From the NCBI GenBank assembly GCA_019648995.1, contig BLXT01003724.1:2932555-2952727 (forward strand): 20,173 nt of DNA, in the 5' to 3' direction. This DNA comes from Plakobranchus ocellatus (lineage: Eukaryota > Mollusca > Gastropoda > Plakobranchidae). The position numbers and the translations under genes are program-made. Positions 9,101-18,100 of this stretch are shown here, piece after piece (the first letter of the stretch is position 1; each line of letters begins with the position of its first letter). Below the pieces are notes generated by a model. That model was not told where the DNA came from and searched no databases. It saw only the letters and a program-made list of their open reading frames with translations.

Positions 9101-12100
9101 TTTTGCCCCATTCCCAACCTTTTTCTGATATGAACAGATAATTTTATCGTGCACCTTGATGATGAAATTTGCAAATCGCGAAACATAAAAACATGTATTG
9201 GTGGAAACAATGTTTTATTTGAGTCATACTGTAGTTTAAAAACATGGCTCTTCAGCAAAAATCATTGATTTAGATTTGGCATATGGGGGAATTGCAGTTG
9301 TAACATTGATGTGCAGTCACATGAATATTGAGAAAACCCAATAAATAGTTGTGGCATTTTTTTTTTTTTATGGTGAGGCATTTTTTTAAAAGTGACTTTG
9401 GGCAAGGAAATGTAAGTTAGGAAGAAATGTGCAGGATGATATCTTATAGCTGAACAACTTTTTTCCCCATATAATTCAATATATTCAAATTTAGACTTCA
9501 GCTGAGGAATCGGAATATGATATTTAGCTTTACAGACGATGGGGTTGTTTATAAATTTAAGAAAAATTAAGGCAAAACACAGTTATGAAAGACTTGCACT
9601 AAGGTTTACTATATGGATCATACAGGTGGTGAAGTAATGTACTGCCTTTTGGAGATTGTCGCCATGGTGCCTGATGTCCTAACTCATCAATTTGTTCAGC
9701 ATCTCGACTGGCTAAAAGTAGGGTACTTGTTCTAATTTTGACCTTGATTTTCTGAGACATTGTAATTGAATGATAGCTTACATTTTTTTTTTTTAAGGCG
9801 AAGTTTTGCTTTTCATTTAAATACAGTTTCATATGCAGATTATCTTTTTCTTTCCTAATCAAAATATTTGCAAATACTTTATATTCAGCTAAAGCAAAAA
9901 AGAATTTTTTAAATTTCATTAATGTTTGAGGCTTTTGTGGAATGTGTAGTTTAAAAAGGCTTTTTTTCATAAAAAGTCCTTTTTTGACATTTCAAAAAGA
10001 AGTATGTAGTAATTTTTTGAAATTTTTTTGCTACTGGTTAGACGTTTGTATCTTAATGAAGTATAAACAAACAGGCATGTATTACAAAGCTTTTTTTACG
10101 TGTCCTCAAGTTTATTTCTTGTTATTGAAAAAAAATGTTGCTTTTTACAAACACTTTTATTTTTATCATTTTGGAGAAGCTAATAAAATAAATTCATATG
10201 TTCCCAGGGTTTGTTAGGAAGCTCTAAAGATGATCTGAAGCAATATGCAGCTGAGCTATATGCCATCATTAGTTTTCACACCAACTCTAATGGGTCAGGG
10301 TTTGATGATCAGGTGGAGTCTCTCTTAACAGCTTTACAGAATAAGGTTAGGAAAAGTGTTTTACTTTTCTACGTCATCAAATTGTCTTGGAATGCATTCT
10401 TTTGTGTCTCAATAGCTAAAAGCAAGTTTAAGATCAGGCATTAACATTTCTTGTCTTTTCATTGTTGTTTTGTTGTTTTTTTTTAATTTTTTTTTTGTCT
10501 TGATCATGTCTTTTTCAAATCACTTAAATCCAAATATAGATATAGACTCCATTCAATTCTATGTATTTCAACCATAAGCAGGCTTATTAAAGGTATTTCA
10601 TCATTATTCAAATTTTGAAAAGGTGCAATTTGAGACTTGTTTGGATTATTTTCAAGATATACTTCTTTTGAAGAGCATTATCCCAAAAATAGAAAGTTTG
10701 TATTTTTATGTTTATATGATTTATACCTTTAAAGAGTATTTTTTATGATTGTTATGGTTGCTGAAAACTAACCTTCAATTTCTCAGTGATGTTTATTGTA
10801 AGTTTTTTCTCGAGATCAGTCCAAACATGTCATTAGTGCATTTTGAACATTTTAAAATTATTAATGTTATGCCTTATCCCTTTTTGTGAGCTTTGCAAAT
10901 GTGGAATTTCATAGAGATACATTGATTTTGTGCCTAGTAAAGAAAACGATATTTTTGAATAAGAAGAAAAATGTTCTTGAATTTCCTTTTTTTTTTTTTT
11001 TTAATTTAAAGTCTTACATATGACCTAAAACTCATGTAGACTCGTTTTAAACATTTAGTAAAAGCAATGTTTAATCAAATAGTCATAGTGTGATATCACA
11101 AGGCTTACTTTTTGTTTTGTTTTTTTCTCTCAAATCCTCACGTCAATGTTTAGAATCCAGAACTTGGTCTTGGAGCCATTCTTTGCTTGGGTTACTTTAT
11201 TGGACTCAAGGTGAAATCGTTACAGTAAGTCCCATAGGAAATCATCTCATGACCATAAGTTAATGATTTGAACAACCAACCTTGAATTTAAAGGGAATTT
11301 GTGTGAAGGTTATTTGGTGCATCAGTGTCAATATCTATAAAGTGACTGATATGAATGCTGATGTTAAGCTTATTGTTTTAACTTTTTATGTCTTAAAGGA
11401 AAGCTAGTCAGAACTAGTGAAGGGTAACTAGGAGGAGGATGTTGGATTTCCTAGGCATGTACTATTGCTTTTTTTCTACCTTTACTTCTAAAGAGTCTTA
11501 AGAGACATAGCTACCCATTTGATGATAAGTCGACATAGAAGTTTGAAGTTTTTTGGCCCAAACCATGAAAACTGACCTCTTGCTTGGTAGTCAGGTACCC
11601 TACTGTCTGAGCCACTGCTTATCCTTATGTGTCAGTACCACTCATTCAGTATGTAGTTTAAGACAAAATTATCTCTTTGTATATTCTTTAGTTCCTTTAT
11701 TTATGTATTAAATTTCAGAAGTCTCTTTGTTCTAATCCGTAACTTAAATTACATCCAAAAATGAACTTTCTAGAAATACACCCACATAATAGTGTCGATT
11801 TTAAGAATTTCTTTTTTTGTTTGTTTTCATGACTTTAGGAGTGACAGTATAGCAAGAGAGCAAATGTACAGCAATGCAGTACTTGTTAAAACAGTCAGGA
11901 CTATCAGTAAGTATGGAAAAAATTATTCAGCTTCCACATTAATCACATCTCACTTCCACAAAGAAGTGAACACAGATTGGAGGCCATTAAGTTTAATCCA
12001 CATCAGTTTATTATTCTTATATTTGTAATTTTTGTATGCTGCAATGTATTTTTTTTTAACTGATTATTTATTCTGACAAATGACCTATAATTCAAAGCAA

Positions 12101-15100
12101 AGTATAATGAAATTTTTTTTTTAAGTAGAGTTTTATATAAATGAAAGATTTTGCCATTTTTTTTTATAAATAGAAGATAAAAATGCTCTCTGTATATCTT
12201 AGAGTGTCTTTGTAGTTTAAGATTGAATGGGCATTTGACATATTTGTAAAAATGTTTTTATTTTCAAGGTAAGCTATTGAAAGAACACAATGTATCGGTG
12301 AAAATTGCGGCTTGCTCAGCGCTTGCCGAGATTGGTCGCTGTGGGCCTCTGCCTCTCCCAGCTGGTGAGGATGAAACAGAGAAAAGTCCTGCAGGAAGTT
12401 TTCAACAGCAAGATGGCAAGGAAAAGGAACCAGAAGAAGGCACCAGTCCAAATGAGAAAAAGCAGAAGAAAGATGAGAAGACTGAAGATGGAGGAAAGAC
12501 AGAGGAGAATAACATAACTAAATTGTCTGTGGTTGATACCTTGATTGCTATGATAAAAACCAGCAATGAGGCAAACAAAGTAAGCTTTTTTTCTTTTTCT
12601 GTAGTTATAAATTAAACCTTAAATTTATTTGAAGCAACTTTTGATACTTTTTTTTTGTATCAAAATAGTAGTCTGATAGTTTGGTGCAGATCTTAATATT
12701 TTTTTTTAATTTCTGGAAGCAAAAGACAAATTATTTACAGCATGAAGACTTTCGTTTGTAAAAGTAAAAGGCTAAACTAAAAATATTATGAGATACCTTA
12801 ATTAATTTATGTTAAAAAAATTTTTCAATTTACCATCAGACAAAGGAAAAAGCTGCTGCTTGTCTTGGCGGTATCGGTGTGGGAGAGGAAGATTTTCCTC
12901 ACAGGCGCAAGGCTATGAGCGATTTATTCAATGCTATCCAGGTATGTTGCGTTTTCAAGTGTTTAGTAAGCTGCTGAGGTGAATAGATATGGTTTGTGTA
13001 ATTAAAATGATTTATTGAGTAAATGATGTCAAGTCTTAGCCTTTGTTGAGCTAGCAAGGATTGCACTGGTGTCATATGGTCCATAAGAATTTTAGGAGAG
13101 ATGCGGTATACAAACTAAGAAGTTCCCAAACTGTCATTAGAGTGGAGATTTGCTGTGTCTAATATTTACACATATATATTAAACTTACCAAACTTTCTTT
13201 ATCGGGATGAAGAAAAAACACATTTCAAATTGAACACCTTGTTTTGGCGCCCCTCCAGTCCAAGCAGGTAGAGCTTCAGTTCACCATTGGTCAAGCTCTT
13301 GTTGACATGGCAATGGGTCCATCATCTCCAAGGGCACGCTGTGTATGGACAACAGGAAAAGTTGACCATCAGGTCAGTGCAGGCTTTGTCATTCCAAATA
13401 TTTTTAGTTAATTTTTTTACTACGCAGATTAGTTAAAAGTTAAATATATCCACTGTCATTCACATGTATGAACATTTGGCTTTCTAAGAAACACACAATT
13501 GAATTTAGAATAATATTGAAGCGCAATAATCTTGTTCTCTTAAGGTGGATGTGTGTGTGAGATAAGAGATTGAATAATTAGAAAAAAACAAAATGACGAA
13601 CTCAAGAAGATTTTACATATAAAAAGATATATATTCATTGATGGGCACAATAAATTATTTTGCTTGAGATTAGATTTAGGAATTAGAATTTTTAGTTACT
13701 CACTGAAGTAAAAAGTGCACCTATAATAAAGTTTTTCAAACATTGTTGAATTTTATTTCTAAAAAATATCTTTGGGTGTTTTGTGGCTTGAAAGCTGACT
13801 TGTATTGATAAGAATTGATAAATTTACTTTCACATTTTTACAGAAGAATGTGACAGGCATAAAAGATGATGTTGCTTGGTTTCTGAATGAACTTTTGTCC
13901 AAGTATATCTGCCATGCCAATCCTCATTTAAGACAGGTTTGCTCATCAGTTCTCTTCTTACTCAATGGTATTCACACATATCTAAGGCTTCCAACCTCTG
14001 GCTGGTCAGGATTCTTTAGATGTTAGACCTATATTAAATTAAAACCAGGCAAAATTAAAAGCAATAGGCTTATAAATTCTCTGCATAAGTTTTATTGTAC
14101 GTTTCAAATCTTTCTATGTTTCTCTATGATATGTATCAGGTTTATATGTTTTAATGCTAGATTTTTGGTTGCTTTTCAAGGCAGATTGGTCTGATTGGTT
14201 CCATTTTGATAATAATATCGTTATAAAGCATTAAATTATACAATAAAAACAGAAATATATACACTGAAACATGTTTCTAAATATAACAAAGAGCACTGCC
14301 CAAGAGTTCCCATTTTTTGACATATTTATTCTCAAGAAGATAATCTTATCTGCTGATTTGCTCAATTGGTGTATTGTTGGAAAAATGCACTTGTGTCTAT
14401 TAAGCTTAATTGGGGAAAACATAGTGATGATAGATAGGGACAATGCATGGCAACGTTTTTCCTGTTTGTAGCCTTTATGTATTACATTTCTATCCACTTC
14501 TCACCATTGCAAATTCAGTTTCTGGATGGATCAGTGATTGAAATGTAAAAAATCTGGCTTATGTTTCATATGGATTAGTTTTGTGTCAAATTTACTTAAT
14601 TTCCTCAAAAGAAAACAAAGCTTCTAAACTTACTACCATCTTACACACCAACTTTATACTTTCAATGTTTCTTTTTTATCTTTTTAAAAATTACTTTAGA
14701 ACTACTTTCAGGCTTGCACAATTATTCCTCTCAACCAGTACATCATTCTCCTTAGTGTATGATATATTTATGTCCTCAGAGTGCTTGTGTATGGCTTCTT
14801 ACTTTGGTACGAGAGACTGGCCATCATGCTGCTGTGCAGGTATCTCTGTTAGACATACAGAGAGGCTTCATGAGGATGTTATCAGAAAATGATGGTCAGT
14901 GCATGTGTTGATCTTATTAATTGGTCCAATTTTTTGGTATATTTGTCGTTGGTTTTTCATATTTAAAAAAAAAAAAAATCAGGCTATGAAAGTCTAATAT
15001 TAAGTATGCCTTTATTTCAAGAAAGCAGTGGCTGAATTTATTGGAGTGGATAGGGGAAGACACAATAGTAAAAAAAAAAGAGGGAATTATAGAAGGATGT

Positions 15101-18100
15101 GGGAGCTAATACCATACACTTCAGTTTTTTAGTGTGATCAGGAAAATGAAATTGGAGGGGTTTCTGTAAAATAGTTTGGAATTATATACCTGCTAATAGA
15201 TAACAAACTCTGGTGTTTGTTTGCAGAAATCACCCAGGATATGGCTAGCAAGGGACTGGGACAGATCATGGAGATATGCACACCAGAGCAAAAGGATAAG
15301 CTTGTTTCAGAATTGGTGGAAACACTTATGACAGGCAAAAGGTAAAAAATTGGTGTAGCTGCTAGTTAAAGCAATCAATATCTCAAATTACACTTATCAG
15401 TTAACAAATGATATGGTAGTGAAATCGTAATATCTTGAAAATAACATGAATACATTGTACAATTCTACCTCAAGGTGTAAAATTTTTCTTTCATAAATTT
15501 ACTTAATTTTGTGTGTACAAACGATGAGATGATTTCTTATAAGTTTTCTTCAATTTCAAGATTATTTAATCTTTCAACAACTTTTCCTTTCATCATAAAT
15601 CATGTGAATAAGCAGTGAGAAGATTCTTATACCAATGATAGATGTTTTATTGTGCACTAGAATTTCCTGTACTGTTTAAGTCAGTGAATAGTTTCAATAT
15701 TTTATTTATTCCTTTGTTTTTTTAAGTACCAAGAATGAAGTCAGCGCAGACACAACCATTTTCCAGAGTGGCACTTTAGGGAAAGCACCAGATGGGTAAG
15801 ATTAATTGATCGCCTGAACTTTGTCTGTGCTGTTACAATTCATTTTAAAAGCTTTTAAATGAAGTACAGCATAGTAAAGTGTGATAGTATTGTAAGTGTT
15901 TTTATTTATTTATTTATTTATTTTTGTTTTTTGCATTGTTGTGGGGCAGAAAATTGAAGCACACATCTCTCATCAAACTTACCCAGTTTTCTTGAATCAA
16001 ATTTTTTTTTTTTCACATTTTATTTGTTAATCTTGTTTCAGACTTGTCAACCTGTATGCAATTGCATATTTGCGTATGCAAAACTTGAAAAATACATGGC
16101 AAAAAATTTTTATCCAAATTTTCTTCAAACGTAATAAGTGAAACCTATGGAGGCTGTGATTTGCCAAGCAAGGCCTTTTTTTTACTACATAATTGGGTTC
16201 GCTATTTTTCCCGTGGTGATGACTCGGCTAGATCGACCTTTCTTTGCTCAAGAAAAGGAGCGATTGGTTTGATTTCTACTGCGCTAAGGAAGTGTACTTT
16301 TGATTTAGCTTGTATACACTTATTGAGTATGAGGAAAGAAAGTCAATTTTGGTTGAGAATAAGAAAAATAGGTCTTTCTAGCAGTTGTAATAAGCAAAAC
16401 AGATTGCAAGGGTTGGCAAGTCTGTTTTTTTGGTGTGATGTTTGGTGATTGCTTTAATTATTTCACCATCCTTTTATCTGCAGGGGAGGTCTGTCCACCT
16501 ATAAAGAGTTGTGTGCCATTGCAACAGATCTGAACCAACCGGATCTCATCTACAAATTCATGCATTTGGCCAATCACAATGCCACTTGGAATGCAAGAAA
16601 GGTATAGCAACAGCAAAAAAATATTAATTTTTTTTTAGCAATGTAATAACTGAGAGCCTCAAAAAGACCTTGATCATAACATTGAAAGTTGATTTGCCGC
16701 TGTTAAAAGTAAAATGTACACTCTGTATCCTGCTTAAAGCATGTTTTATTCCATCTAGTTTTCAGTACAAACCTTTAGTTTATTAGGATGATTTCCTTCT
16801 GAAAGCTATGTCTTAATTAGTCATTGAGTGTCACTTTGTTAAATGTGAATTTGTAGCCTTCAGAGAAACGCAGTAGTCTCTGTGTTAGTTATGAGTGTAA
16901 ACATATATAAACATACTTAACCATTGATAAAGATATTGTGTAATCTAGATTACATGCTGAAACAAGTTTAGAACTAGAGTTAGGTTGAAGATCTCAAATG
17001 CATGAATTTATTCCAGACCTAGACCATACTAGATCATACTAGATCTAGATCTTGACTCTTAAAGGCCAAAATAAGATCTTGCACACAGAGGAAAAAACAT
17101 TAAGCAGTAAAGGCCTCAAAGGAAATCTCTATCTTTGAAACCAAATAATGTTACTCCATTGATAACATTGGAAAATGCTAAAACAATATTGTTGGTTTGT
17201 AATGCGGTTTGTGACTTTTTTATCTAATCATGAAAACACATATATGCCCAATCACGATAGAATACTACATAATGATGAATGAAACCAGCTTAAGTTGGTG
17301 GATTACGAACCTTTATAAATCAATATAAAGAATCTGAAAGAGAAAGGAAATATAAAAAAAAAAGACAGCAATTATTAAAATCTCGATGTAGTGCTGGAGA
17401 AAAAGTCACTTGTGCAACAATCATCCGATTAAAGAAATGGTCATCATTAGATATCCCTAAGACATTGCAGGGGAAAGGAAAAGAAAATCTATTTGTTATA
17501 TTTTGATTGAAAAAACTATGCATTTAAAAGGAGCTTTTGGCATGTACTCCTTCTGTGGCTTTCAAAGGGAGCAGCCTTTGGATTCTCAACAATTGCAGCA
17601 CAAGCAGGAGAGCAGCTGGCCCCATATATGCAACAGATAGTGCCACGCCTGTACCGCTACCAGTTTGATCCCAATCCCAAGATTCAGCAGGCTATGTCAG
17701 GGATTTGGAATGCTCTGGTGCAGGACAACAAGAAAACAGTAAATTGTTTTGATAAATTTTTGTAGTCCTTTGGAGGATAAGCTGACTCGGACTTCATGTT
17801 TATTTCATTGCACACATCGTAGCTGTCATTAGAAAAAATTCCAGGTTCTTGCAAAACATGAGGGTCAATCAGTATAAATTATGAAGACAAGGTCAGCTAG
17901 TTAAATTGGAAGTGGGATGAAAATAATACTTTGATATATAAGGATGCACTATAATTAAGAGTCAACTTGACCAAAACTTAATGGAGATACTTTTAATGGG
18001 CAATTATAAAATGCTGCACAGATTTATTTCAGTACATAGATCTATAATACATTTTGTACCACCATTGTTTCCTCTTAGATCAAATACTGTAATAAGAAAA

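Larger units (their letters stand above)
8179..9625 (+). other. Intron 7
   Basis: 1447 bases, GTAAGT to ATACAG. It carries a second piggyBac-like remnant starting at a TTAA (8407), a short reverse-strand acidic ORF (8727-8819) and an imperfect hairpin (9072-9119). The rest is AT-rich sequence without identifiable content. Confidence 0.7.

Noticed and set aside
9160-9260. Possible box C motif (ATGATGA) in intron 7
   Set aside because: No CTGA D box at the required distance.
9599-9970. 123-codon reverse-strand ORF
   Set aside because: It overlaps ECM29 exon 8 on the opposite strand; the remainder is Lys/Phe-rich low complexity. It is a shadow of the exon.
11555-11621. Functional tRNA-Gly gene on the reverse strand
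   Set aside because: The acceptor and T arms do not pair and the B box is degenerate; it is better explained as a SINE remnant.
12305-12517. 70-codon Arg/Lys-rich + strand ORF
   Set aside because: It is an alternative frame of exon 12's charged insertion; the homologous frame is the other one.
16161-16448. 95-codon ORF in intron 18 as a gene
   Set aside because: No motif, no splice or promoter evidence; kept only as a compositional observation.
17273-17338. Possible box C/D snoRNA (ATGATGA ... CTGA) in intron 19
   Set aside because: The boxes are present at plausible spacing, but there is no terminal stem and no clear internal C'/D' boxes; such short motifs are expected by chance in 20 kb.
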